Shown: positions 11,784 through 21,412, counted from the first letter of the stretch. The stretch is DNA of 29,481 nt from Oppiella nova (GCA_905397405.1 CAJPVJ010000279.1:1-29481); one strand, 5' to 3'. The notes: generated by a model from the sequence alone, not told the origin. Translations and numbers: made by a program.

Positions 11784-13251
11784 GCATACAATGGAAATCA
11801 AAGACATTTTTATAGACAGTATTATTACTACAAATAAGTCTCTATTATTGCATTTACTGTACACTATATGACGGCATAAAAAGCCAAATTGTATTCAATT
11901 TTGGAGACATTATATGCATATATAGTGAACAATAACTTGAAGTACAGTATTGACTGGAAACGGATAATATTTTTGCCAATAATAAACATATTGCTACTAC
12001 AGTCTACACACGCTTATATTAACAATATTATAACTATTCAAGTAATATTTAGCACACAGAAAATTGTATATAAATTCTAAAAACTTAGACTCAAACAAAT
12101 TACCAACTAGTATATTTTAATTATGTATGATTACTTTGTCCTAGCAAATAACAATAGATGTGCAATAGAAATTATTGTGCTAGCTACAAATAGAGTAAAC
12201 TGTAGTTTTCAGATGTACAATAGCCTATATACAATACAATAGAGTTAATATCAAAAGGGAGCTACCGTTCCAAACAGCACTGTTATGAACACAAATAAGC
12301 CCTAAATAGAGTTGTATTGTGTACTCCCGGTGCCCGGTATAGACCTCATGGATATATAGTGTAGTCTCAAGCATATCACTCAGAAATTGAATTTCAATAT
12401 TAAAGCCATAATTGTTTGGTCTTTTCGGGTCGCACACCAAATGCCTACCAGTGCTGTCGACTTTGACTGCCTTTCCATCCCTAAGCTCACATAGACTGCC
12501 GGCCCTAACCCATTGAAATTGACAGTATATTTACGCTGAAATGTCTGTCCATTTTGAATGCCTTTTGTCCGCCACTATATACTATGCTAACAATGATTTA
12601 GTTGTAAATGTTTTGGTCTCTGATTATAAGTCTAATAATAATTGGATTTTATTCATAAGATTTCAATAATAAGTGTTAGTTTTGCTGAAAATCTGAAAGG
12701 TGATTTTAAGTCTATAAAAGTGTGCCGGCTAACAGTATGAAAAGTACAATGTTTAATGTAATATGCGTAAATATTAATTATAAGAAATAATTTGTTTAGC
12801 TAGTTTGTATATTTAGTAAATAATTAAAAATTATTATATTTCAAATAATTTGAATTAAAAATGTTAATTAATTTAGCATTGAAAATGTTTTAATATAATA
12901 AATACCACTACCATAAATGTATAATTTATATTAGCAATTGATTTCTGTATATTTAATTTATCACACATTTAGATCTAAATTTAATGTAAGCACGCTCATT
13001 AATATTAATAAAATTCAATCATTAATTATATTTTATTTTTATATAGTTAAACACATTAAACAAACACAGTGTATGTGTGGTCATACTAAAAAATAGTAAA
13101 AATATCAAGCAAAATAAATTTAAATAAATATAAACAAACAAATAAATTGTTTTTTGTGTGAAAAAGTAACTAAATTTAATTTGTATTTAATATTTATTTT
13201 GTGTCTGAAATTAAATATTTATTAAAAAATCGTGTTTTAATTTGATTGCAT
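11784..13251. other. AT-rich region with one GC-richer patch
   Basis: Mostly noncoding. The patch at about 12225-12560 is listed separately. A TATAAAAG box at 12713-12720 precedes an ACAGT and a short ATG frame (12737, 17 codons). It is a weak promoter candidate with no gene attached. Confidence 0.3.
12225..12540 (-). pseudogene. Possible exon or decayed gene fragment, family unknown
   Basis: On the minus strand a stop-free frame of about 100 codons (in-frame TAA near 12534) has protein-like composition, with strings such as RAGSLCELRDGKAV, VCDPKRPNNYGF and IEIQFLSDMLETTLYIHEVY. A second frame over about 12410-12560 is also open, so a frameshift or splice may separate two parts. There is no signal peptide and no complete gene. 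It is called from base composition and residue mix only; I cannot name a family, and it may not be coding. Confidence 0.28.
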
Positions 13252-13272
13252 CTCTCTCTCTCTCTCTCTCTC
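13252..13272. repeat. (TC)n tract abutting mirror block 1
   Basis: The TC tract switches abruptly to AGAGAGAG at 13273. Complementing the following block would make the TC run continue without a break, which identifies 13273-13399 as the altered copy. Confidence 0.9.
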
Positions 13273-13399
13273 AGAGAGAGACTAATATTACTTCACTTAA
13301 TATAGATTGAAATTAGTGTGGAGTTTTCACAGACTTTTTTGATATCCTTTTGGAAAAAATATAAACAAAAACAAAAGGAAAAATAAGCAGCGTTTTAGT
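13273..13399. repeat. Mirror repeat 1: reversed, uncomplemented copy of 6938-7064
   Basis: All 127 bases equal 6938-7064 read 3' to 5' with the same letters. I checked it base by base over the non-repetitive part, for example AGTGTGGAGTTTTCACAG here against GACACTTTTGAGGTGTGA there. This is not an ordinary inverted repeat: the reverse complement does not match. Confidence 0.95.
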
Positions 13400-14325
13400 T
13401 TTAAATTAAGAAAAATATTTTATTTTCAGTTGAAAAGCAATTAATTATTACTTTAATTCAATAATAAATATTCACAACATTTGCTGTATATAAACTCGTG
13501 ATTAATATATAATTTAAATAAAACATAAAAGTCTTATAATAATTTATAGTGTATTAGACATACAGTACATTAAAATTTACAATTAGTAGCCATATATTTT
13601 TAATGTAGTGTAATATACATTATGGTTTTGTATATTATATATCATAAGTTAACTGTATTACATGTCTGGACACCTAAAAAATTATACAATTATTATGTAT
13701 TACATTCAATAAAAAAATTAATGCTTTTTATAATAAAAATATTTCTTATGAGAAAAATTGTGTTCACTTTTTCTCTCCATTCCCTTAACCTTTATTCACT
13801 ATTCATGGGCACCGGTAGTCTAGACCTCTTAACCCTCTCACTCTAACCATTATTTAGTAAAGTATAGTCAAAAAAAATAAAACTGATTTTTGGACACGTA
13901 TTTTTATAGCGAGTGAAAAATATAACACTTTTTCTATTAACTATGATTAGAAAAAATATTAATTCAAATCAATGCACATGTGATTTGCCTATTGACAGCA
14001 CTATTTGTATGGCATTCATATAGTATACAAAAAACATTGTGTTCATTATATTCACATCAGATTCCCATTCAATGGGCAATCAATGGGTTTCCGTTGTATT
14101 GATTGGGTTTGACATTGATTTTTAACCCCTTATTTGGAAACCTTTTTTTGTGGTAATACTTTAGTGTAATGTTTACAAAAATTATCATGCTCACAAAAAC
14201 AGATCTATTTATAAATACGTTTGAAACCCTTATAATAAATTAAATATTGTTTACACAGAATATTCTGTACTAACTATAGCTAATGTTTATTATATTTAAT
14301 ACAGTATTGAATTCATGGCAAAAAT
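13400..14325. other. AT-rich noncoding region
   Basis: Nothing beyond A/T-rich sequence is seen. The 74-codon frame at 13622-13846 lacks protein-like features. Confidence 0.4.
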
Positions 14326-14390
14326 ATCCCTTTCCCATACGGTCAGGCTATAAATAAAAGGGAAAGGGATGCCACACAGCAGTCAGTGTT
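14326..14390 (+). promoter_or_regulatory. Candidate core promoter with symmetric flanks
   Basis: CTATAAATAAAAG (TATA box, first T at 14349) is followed by the arthropod initiator-like TCAGT at 14383-14387, about 36 nt downstream (GCAGT at 14379-14383 is an alternative start). The TATA box sits inside a perfect 11-bp inverted repeat, ATCCCTTTCCC (14326-14336) and GGGAAAGGGAT (14360-14370). The next gene on this strand is copy A at 15183, whose ATG directly follows an acceptor-like CAG. A 5' noncoding exon starting here is possible, but the splice is not shown. Confidence 0.4.
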
Positions 14391-15182
14391 AGGCCATGTG
14401 TGTCCAACTGTGCTGGATATCATATTCTGGTGCTATAAATATTAGTTATATATATTGATATCTATATTGAGGCAAATGATTATTATATTTGCGGCCAAAC
14501 TTTTCTCCACATAATAGCCACTCATATAAATGTATAGTTTATATATATATATAGGGGGCTGTTATGTGTTTGCGAGGCACTTAAATGGCTAGTTTGGGAT
14601 CCATTTCCTATCGAAATCATGGCGAATGCAATATAAATGTTATACACTTTTTCACAGTCCAATAGCCCGTATTGAATAACATTTACTGTTATGGATATAA
14701 TTGAGTCAATATTTGGCATACAGTCGGAGCCGTGTTTAGTAATTAAATAAATGTAAAAATAATCATGATACAGTCTAATATAAAACTGAAAATTCTTAAT
14801 TTACAAAAAATATATAATTATATTAGTTTGTAATTGTATTGTTTGTAATATTTATTAAAAATAAAATTACCCTCAGACATTTATACCAAATATTTAATTA
14901 ATTGCCTGTTTTATAGCACATTAATGAATTCAATGTTTTAAATTACAGTTTTAAAAAGTAATATTATCATAAGTGTCCCATATTACAATCAGGCACAATA
15001 TATTTACTAAACAAACAATTAAGTCATTTAAAATATCACAGCTTGTAAAAAATAATGCAAATAAGTAAAATAATTTATGTATTAATTATTTCTATATTAT
15101 TAAAGCTAACAAATATTAATCTAAAATTAACTTGGACTGTATCCATAAGATATAATCTGATGTGTTAAGTGGTATATCACAG
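14391..15182. other. AT-rich upstream region of copy A
   Basis: Probably 5' noncoding or intronic sequence of copy A. It ends in TATATCACAG immediately before the ATG, which could be a splice acceptor. No other gene is seen. Confidence 0.35.
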
Positions 15183-16544
15183 ATGCAATCATTTGCTATA
15201 TTTATTATTACTATTATATACGGTATTGACGTTTATATTGACGGCTATTGTTTGCCAGCGTTGAGTAAGGATTTGTCGCAATACGAGCGACAGTTCATAC
15301 AAATTGGCGAACAGTTAATAACTCTTCAGAAACTGGTCCTCAAGTTCACCGAAGCGGACAAACCTCTCGATGGGAACACCATTCTGACTAAGAGTGGCAA
15401 TCGCCAAGGGAGGGGTCTATTGGCCAATATATTTAATCTGTTGGCAAGTCTTTTGTTGGGTGTGACCACGGGTTTGACGACCGGTTTGACTGGTGTTCCC
15501 CTACAAAGTCTACAAAACACGGAACCATTGAATGCCAACCAATTGAATAAAGTCGTGACTCTTATGAGAGCTCTGCAGTCGATGAAAAACGTGTCGACCG
15601 ACCCGAACACCCGGATGAATGTCCTGAAGCTTCAGACTATGTTATATCGTTTGCAAGCCATTCAGCAGCTCAACCGACTGGCCGACGAGCGCCAGTATCT
15701 GAACGGTAATAATATGAATCCATACCGATATGAGGCGGTCCTGAATCTGGTGAAACTGGTGGGCACTGCCAGCGGTCAGAACCAGTTGCAGACTATCTTA
15801 AGGATGTTTACTTCACCGCAAACTCAGAATCGGGTGAAGAATACGAATGCCATGAGTCAGGAGAAGCTGAAACTTTTGATGAAAGCCATTGAGGAACAGG
15901 AGGTCAGACGTCGCCAAGAGATGGAGAATCAGCGCCAGAAGGATATCCTCCAGGAATTGCTGAGGAATCAGAACCGACAACAGGAACAGATCAATGGTCT
16001 CATCAAACTCATTGAATCGCAGAATAATAGGAATTCCGATCCCAGTTATAGTAATAATAATAATAACTTTAATAACAATATGAATAATAATTATGTGATC
16101 ACTAGACAGCCCACGACTCAGAGGTAAGTCACCAATAGATCCGATTCCGAGATGTTTTTGCCACAAGATACTGTATACATAATTATTTGGGTTTTACTGA
16201 GTTTTGTGTGATTTTGTTTCAGTCCAATCAGTCCAACGACAGTCACTTCCAGTCAAAACGAAATCGTATCCAAACTTCGGGAACAGAGACGACAACTCAA
16301 TAATTTGCTGAAGACTTTGGGAACAGATTTTAATAGCAATAACAACAATAATAACGGACCAAACATTCCACAAATGCCCACTAATATAATGGGGGGAATG
16401 GGAGGTCAGACACCAACCAAAGCCAACAACAACAACCCTCAGGAGGCTTTTAATAACATACTGAAAGCGATGGGCCCTATGATGGGAATGTTAGCCCAAT
16501 CGGGTCTCGTGAGCCCCAATCAAATGCAAATGACACAAGAGTGA
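15183..16544 (+). CDS. Secreted Asn/Gln-rich coiled-coil protein, copy A
   Basis: Two exons, 15183-16123 and 16223-16544, give 420 residues. The intron is 99 nt with donor GTAAGT and acceptor TTTCAG, phase 2. I chose the ATG at 15183 because it opens directly on a hydrophobic signal peptide (MQSFAIFIITIIYGIDV); the frame upstream has only a GTG. After the signal come a short helical stretch, a hydrophobic Gly/Leu/Thr segment (LLLGVTTGLTTGLTG), long Gln/Glu/Arg-rich predicted coiled coil (about residues 215-285), and Asn-rich and Met/Gly-rich low complexity near the end. No family is recognised; the role is unknown, perhaps extracellular or structural. From 15259 to 16537 it is nearly identical to the inverted copy B, and outside those bases there is no similarity. 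Its last codons run straight into a GA microsatellite (ACACAAGAG TGA GAGAGA), so its 3' end may be chimeric. Confidence 0.75.
15259..15385 (+). repeat. 127-nt block, template of mirror repeat 3
   Basis: It lies inside exon 1 of copy A and is in frame (LSKDLSQYERQ...). Read backwards without complementing it equals 20892-21018 (position i pairs with 36277-i). It is exactly the left edge of the A/B similarity. Confidence 0.95.
16411..16537 (+). repeat. 127-nt block, template of mirror repeat 2
   Basis: It lies inside exon 2 of copy A and is in frame (PTKANNNNPQEAF... to ...QMQMT). Read backwards without complementing it equals 19749-19875 (position i pairs with 36286-i), with mismatches immediately outside on both sides. 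It is exactly the right edge of the A/B similarity. Confidence 0.95.
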
Positions 16545-16565
16545 GAGAGAGAGAGAGAGAGAGAG
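16543..16565. repeat. (GA)n microsatellite at the end of copy A
   Basis: The tract begins inside the stop codon of copy A. Confidence 0.9.
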
Positions 16566-16730
16566 TGTTTATTTGAAACCAAAAAGTCATAAACAGATGA
16601 GTAGAGTATTATGAACTAATAAGTTAGAGATAAGATAACGGACTATATTTAAGACAATTGTGTAAATAACCCTGTTTGTTTATCACACAACTAATTGACT
16701 TTTATAACAGAAGGGAGAGGAGACATGCGA

Positions 16731-16802
16731 TCCTCGATAGTATAGTGGTTAGTATCCCCGCCTGTCACGCGGGAGACCGGGGTTCAATTCCCCGTCGGGG
16801 AG
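16731..16802 (+). tRNA. tRNA-Asp (anticodon GTC)
   Basis: A 72-nt cloverleaf. Acceptor TCCTCGA pairs with TCGGGGA plus discriminator G; the anticodon stem-loop is CCCGC-CTGTCAC-GCGGG with anticodon GTC; the T arm is CGGGG-TTCAATT-CCCCG. The internal A box (TAGTATAGTGG) and B box (GGTTCAATTCC) match the RNA polymerase III consensus. There is no intron. It is followed after 8 nt by a T8 terminator. Confidence 0.97.
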
Positions 16803-16810
16803 ATCAACAC

Positions 16811-16818
16811 TTTTTTTT
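16811..16818 (+). terminator. RNA polymerase III terminator (T8)
   Basis: A run of eight T follows the plus-strand tRNA-Asp. The minus-strand tRNA has the matching T6 run at 16984-16989. Confidence 0.85.
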
Positions 16819-16997
16819 GTTTTTTTCTACTTTTTTGGTTTATATTTAAAAGTTTTTTAATTAAATATTATTAAAAACTCAAAGATGAATATTTCTATTA
16901 CTAAACACATTTTTACAATTACTTATACAATGTATACAACACTAAAAACAAAAGAAAAATGTATTATAAAAGTAGCAAAAAACAAAAAAGTGTTAAT

Positions 16998-17069
16998 CTT
17001 CCCGACGGGGAATTGAACCCCGGTCTCCCGCGTGACAGGCGGGGATACTAACCACTATACTATCGAGAA
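16998..17069 (-). tRNA. tRNA-Asp (anticodon GTC), inverted second copy
   Basis: It differs from the first copy only in the acceptor stem: TTCTCGA pairs with TCGGGAA. Base 2 C to T and its partner G to A change together, so pairing is kept. The flanks also match the first copy in inverted orientation (CATGCGA before, GATTAACAC then a T run and CTACTTTT after). This is a convergent duplicate, with 195 bp between the genes. Confidence 0.97.
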
Positions 17070-17837
17070 TCGCATGCATCACTTTACTCAAATAATCAAA
17101 GGCATTCATTCACTTTATTACACTATAGTTGTAATTAAAGTTATATCGATTAATATCTTAATAACTAAATAAATATATTGTGATAAAATTATAGCCACAT
17201 TATATCATTATAGAAATGCATTTGTATTTTAACACTTTTCATTAGTATATAAATGATATCTACTAATAATAATACACTGCTGCACATTAAAACTGTGCTT
17301 ATTATCTAGGTTATATAACAAGGCTTTTATAAGAATTGAATATTTATAAGACATGTACTGTATTTGTAATCATTTATTGCCAATAGAATGGGAAAATAAA
17401 AATTAAAAATATTTTAAGATTCTGTATGAAACTTGCAATAAAGCCAATATGAGCAATGCCAATTTTTCTTGTTGTTTATGAAATAGCTTTTAATATCATA
17501 TTTGCCATTACAATGGATTACTATATGATATAACTTATAAGATAAATACTTTAATATGAAATTTTTGTGACTATTTTTGGACAGAATTTCTGTCAAGAAA
17601 TTTAATAAATGAAAGGTTTGTATGAGTTTTGTTCAAACAATAAAAAGTAAGCGATATTTGCTTTTCATTTAATGGGACTTCAAAAGACTCGCAGCCTTTC
17701 TCTCCGCACAGACTATTGCATCGATCGCTTCGATATATTCTGTAAATATAAGAATATTCTGTTCGCATAACTCTCTGCTATATCTATAAGAATTTCTCTG
17801 CTTTTGACATATTTTGTGTCATTCAATAACTTATTGT

Positions 17838-17880
<43 letters not shown>

Positions 17881-18028
17881 TCTGTAGATATTTGAACTAC
17901 ACTTGAAATCAGTTATGATTTTTCCTATAAACACCAGAATATTAAATAAAATTTTGTGATTCATATGCGTTATAAATACAACAAATATTATAGTAAAACT
18001 TAATTATAACAGTCTAGTAATAATAGAA
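17070..18028. other. AT-rich intergenic region
   Basis: Nothing coding is supported. A (GA)n tract lies at 17842-17873. The upstream region of the LRR gene lacks a clear TATA/initiator pair. Confidence 0.4.
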
Positions 18029-19390
18029 ATGTTTAAAGGTAAGTGAGTTTAAATTAATTACCAAGGTATTAATTATTAATTAACAAATAATCTATACATT
18101 ATAGTTTTGGTCATAATATTCCTATGCAAAATAAACTCAATGTATGGCTACTGTCCTGGCTATGAACTACTGTCTCCTTGTTATTGTCATACAAGCGCTA
18201 AACCTATGGATAAATGTTATACGAATCGCACGGAATCTTCATACGAGTGCCAAACACCAGTCATAACCTGTGCTGGCGATCAACCCCTGAATTTACGGCA
18301 AACATTCATTAGAGTTAATAACAGTATATCCGATGAGCGACACAAACACTTTGAATGGTTTTATTTGTCAAACACAGCCATCACTGGATTGGACGCCAAC
18401 ACACTATCGGGACTGCGATTCACAAACATATATATCCGTCAATGCGTTAATCTTAAGACAATTAATCGGTTGGCGTTCAGAGACACCGCACAATACGTGA
18501 GACATATGTGGATAAACGCCACAAACCTTTCGGACGACATAAAGGATAAGCGAAATGCATTCAAAGCATTGAGTAGTTTAAGAGAATTGCGGACATTGGA
18601 TGTGATGGCCTGTGGTTTCACATCCATTCCCACCAAAGCCTTCAACACGTACTCCACGTTAAGACACATTAGTTTTAACAACTACAACAATAGACAACTA
18701 TTGACCAAGATCAATGCCAAGGCTTTTCACGAATTATCTGATTTAAGGCGAATTGATTTACGAAATAATCGCATCTCAAGAATCAATTCACACGCCTTTG
18801 CCTTTCATACCGACGCCAATCACACCCTAAGAATTCATTTGGAAAACAATTATCTCGATTCTGACAGTTTTGGTGTCGGCGCCTTTATGGGTACCGGAGC
18901 CCGACGTGTTATACTGTATTTGGGCGGTTATAATGAGTGCAATCCATATCTCAAACGGTTAGATAAGTCGGTGTTTGAGCCCTTTCTCACACAGAATGGC
19001 AGAAATATCGTTGAATTGTACGGCTGTCCCATTGAATGCAATGGTGAGGCCCTATGGATGGAGGGGAACGGTAGGAAGAGGTCTCTTCTGGACAGAAGAA
19101 TTCGACATTTAAAATGTATACCAAATATGATTTTGACAAAAATTAAGTTTAATAATAATAATCACAATCCGATTGCAAATATAAGCAAAAGTGAAGCAAA
19201 ACTTGATAAAAATCGTATAAAGAATCAAAATAATAGACATAATAATAAAAGTCAAAAATTATTTTTGTTAAAAAATAGTCGAAATATGAAAAAGCAGTCA
19301 AAAAGGAAGTCAAGGAATGACTCAAAGAAGAAGAAAACGAAAACACAAACGAAAATGACTTTAAAGAAAAGGTTAGGTCTGGAGATGTGA
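18029..19390 (+). CDS. Secreted leucine-rich-repeat protein with a basic C-terminal tail
   Basis: Two exons: 18029-18038 (ATGTTTAAAG) and 18105-19390, joined across a 66-nt intron (donor GTAAGT, acceptor CATTATAG), giving 431 residues. The tiny first exon was placed by eye. It completes a signal peptide (MFKVLVIIFLCKINSMYG) in frame, whereas the second exon alone has no suitable ATG before the hydrophobic core. A cysteine N-cap (YCPGYELLSPCYCH) is followed by about seven degenerate LRRs (for example LRRIDLRNNRISRINSHAF) and a C-cap-like CPIECNGEALWM ... LKC. This layout resembles the arthropod LRR proteins annotated as oplophorus-luciferin 2-monooxygenase non-catalytic subunit; no luciferase activity is implied. 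The last roughly 85 residues are an unusual Asn-, Lys- and Arg-rich tail. AATAAA signals lie at 19513-19518 and 19517-19522. Confidence 0.82.
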
Positions 19391-19512
19391 CCAATGATTT
19401 AAAATCAATTTTTGGTGTCTTTTGTTAAACTTATTTCAATGTCAAACCCAATATCGTTATGTCAACAGAAAACTTGAAAATAAGGCATTCATTTGATTAT
19501 AAAGAATTCAGT

Positions 19513-19522
19513 AATAAATAAA
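19513..19522 (+). promoter_or_regulatory. Polyadenylation signals of the LRR gene
   Basis: Two overlapping AATAAA hexamers lie about 125 nt after the stop codon. Confidence 0.6.
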
Positions 19523-19627
19523 CATTTTAATTTAATGTAACCGTCTAATTATGAATTCATACAATTGTCTCATAACTTTCAAACAAAACTGTATTAAAAC
19601 CTAAATAAATACTCAATACATAAATGT

Positions 19628-21412
19628 TTAATTAGTGTTTAATATATTTCCCAATAAATCGATAAACCTGGATGCATTTGATTTATACGAGTCGTATTGA
19701 ATCCTATTTTGATAGTGGGATTGATTAAGTAATTCAGACAATGACTTCACACAGTAAACGTAAACTAACCCCGAGTGCTCTGGGCTAACCCGATTGTAAG
19801 GGTAGTATCCCGGGTAGCGAAAGTCATACAATAATTTTCGGAGGACTCCCAACAACAACAACCGAAACCAACCACCCTGACCTCCCATTCCCCCCATTAT
19901 ATTAGTGGGCATTTGCGGAATGTTTGGTCCGTTATTATTGTTGTTATTGGTATTAAAATCTGTTCCCAAAGTCTTCAGCAAATTATTGAGTTGTTGTCTC
20001 TGTTCCCGAAGTTTGGATACGATTTCGTTTTGACTGGAAGTGACTGTCGTTGGACTGAAATAAAATCACACAAAACTCAATAAAACCCATATAATTATGT
20101 ATACAGTATCTCGTGTTAAAAACATCTCGAAATCGGATCTATTGATGACTTACCTCTGAGTCGTGGGCTGTCTAGTGATTACATAATTATTATTCATATT
20201 GTTATTAAAGTTATTATTATTATTACTATAACTGGGATCGGAATTCCTATTATTCTGCGATTCAATGAGTTTTATGAGACCATTGATCTGTTCCTGTTGT
20301 CTGTTCTGATTTCTCAGCAATTCCTGGAGGATATCCTTCTGGCGCTGATTCTCCATCTCTTGGCGACGTCTGACCTCCTGTTCCTCAATGGCTTTCATCA
20401 AAAGTTTCAGCTTCTCCTGACTCATGGTATTCGTATTCTTCACCCGATTCTGAGTTTGCGGTGACGTAAACATCCTTAAGATGGTCTGCAACTGGTTCTG
20501 ACCGCTGGCAGTGCCCACCAGTTTCACCAGATTCAGGACCGCCTCATATCGGTATGGATTCATATTATTACCGTTCAGATACTGGCGCTCGTCGGCCAGT
20601 CGATTGAGCTGCTGAATGGCTTGCAAACGATATAACATAGTCTGAAGCTTCAGGACATTCATCCGGGTGTTCGGGTCGGTCGACACGTTTTTCATCGACT
20701 GAAGAGCTCTCATAAGAGTCACGACTTTATTCAATTGGTTGGCATTCAATGGTTCCGTGTTTTGTAGATTTTGTAGGGGAACACCAGTCAAACCGGCCGT
20801 CAAACCCGTGGTCACACCCAACAAAAGATTTGCCAACAGATTAAATATATTGGCTAATAGACCCCTCCCTTGGCGATTGCCACTCTTAGTCTCTTACCAC
20901 AAGGGTAGCTCTCCAAACAGGCGAAGCCACTTGAACTCCTGGTCAAAGACTTCTCAATAATTGACAAGCGGTTAAACATACTTGACAGCGAGCATAACGC
21001 TGTTTAGGAATGAGTTGCGGTACTCAATGTTTGCGACCAAAAACTTTTCCTGCAATCCGTCGACCCGTCGGCGCACGATATCGAACCGGTTGTCCAACTT
21101 TTTCAACTCCCCGGCCAATGAGTCCAACTGCTCCTGAGTGTAGTTCCGGTAGAGCTCGGCCACCGTCGAGACGGGCACTTCTATACGACTATTAGCGCCG
21201 TTAGTATTGCCAAACACTTCGGCGAAGAGGTCGAAGAGAATGCGATTCATATTGTCGTCTAAATGGATGACAACGAGATTACTGTCCACCGGACGTGGTG
21301 TGGGTAAGTCATCGCTGGCACCGGTATTTGCAAATAAGTCTTCCGATAAGACTAAACACGGCTTTTGCCAAATTATATATATAATTGAAACAATTTTTAA
21401 GTAATGTTTCAT
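19628..21412 (-). CDS. Secreted Asn/Gln-rich coiled-coil protein, copy B, broken by two mirrored blocks
   Basis: Exons on the minus strand are 21412-20154 and 20054-19628, with a 99-nt intron (GTAAGT..TTTCAG, phase 2). The ATG at 21412 starts a signal peptide (MKHYLKIVSIIYIIW...LVLS) and a helical region of about 110 residues (TQEQLDSLAGELKKLDNRF). As written, the frame stops at 20972-20974, and the late part reads implausible residues (WFRLLLLGVLRK...). Both faults fall inside 127-nt blocks (20892-21018 and 19749-19875) that are reversed copies of copy A. If each block is read as the reverse complement, the frame is open from ATG to the TAA at 19628 (561 codons plus stop), with in-frame joins at all four block edges. 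Between the blocks it is nearly identical to copy A: a few substitutions and one 9-nt in-frame deletion just after the acceptor. Its C-terminus (KSLSELLNQSHYQNRIQ...) differs from copy A. Function unknown. Confidence 0.72.
19749..19875 (-). repeat. Mirror repeat 2: reversed, uncomplemented copy of 16411-16537
   Basis: All 127 bases match 16411-16537 read backwards. To the right (19877 onwards) the sequence is a normal reverse complement of copy A, so the orientation of strand chemistry changes abruptly at this edge. Confidence 0.96.
20892..21018 (-). repeat. Mirror repeat 3: reversed, uncomplemented copy of 15259-15385
   Basis: All 127 bases match 15259-15385 read backwards. One more base (21019) matches by chance, but only the 127-nt block keeps the frame. 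To the left (20891 and below) the sequence is a normal reverse complement of copy A. Confidence 0.96.

Noticed and set aside
20893-20980. Micro-exon between GTATGT and GTAAGA donor-like sites in copy B
   Set aside because: The apparent splice signals lie inside mirror block 3 and vanish when the block is read as the reverse complement.
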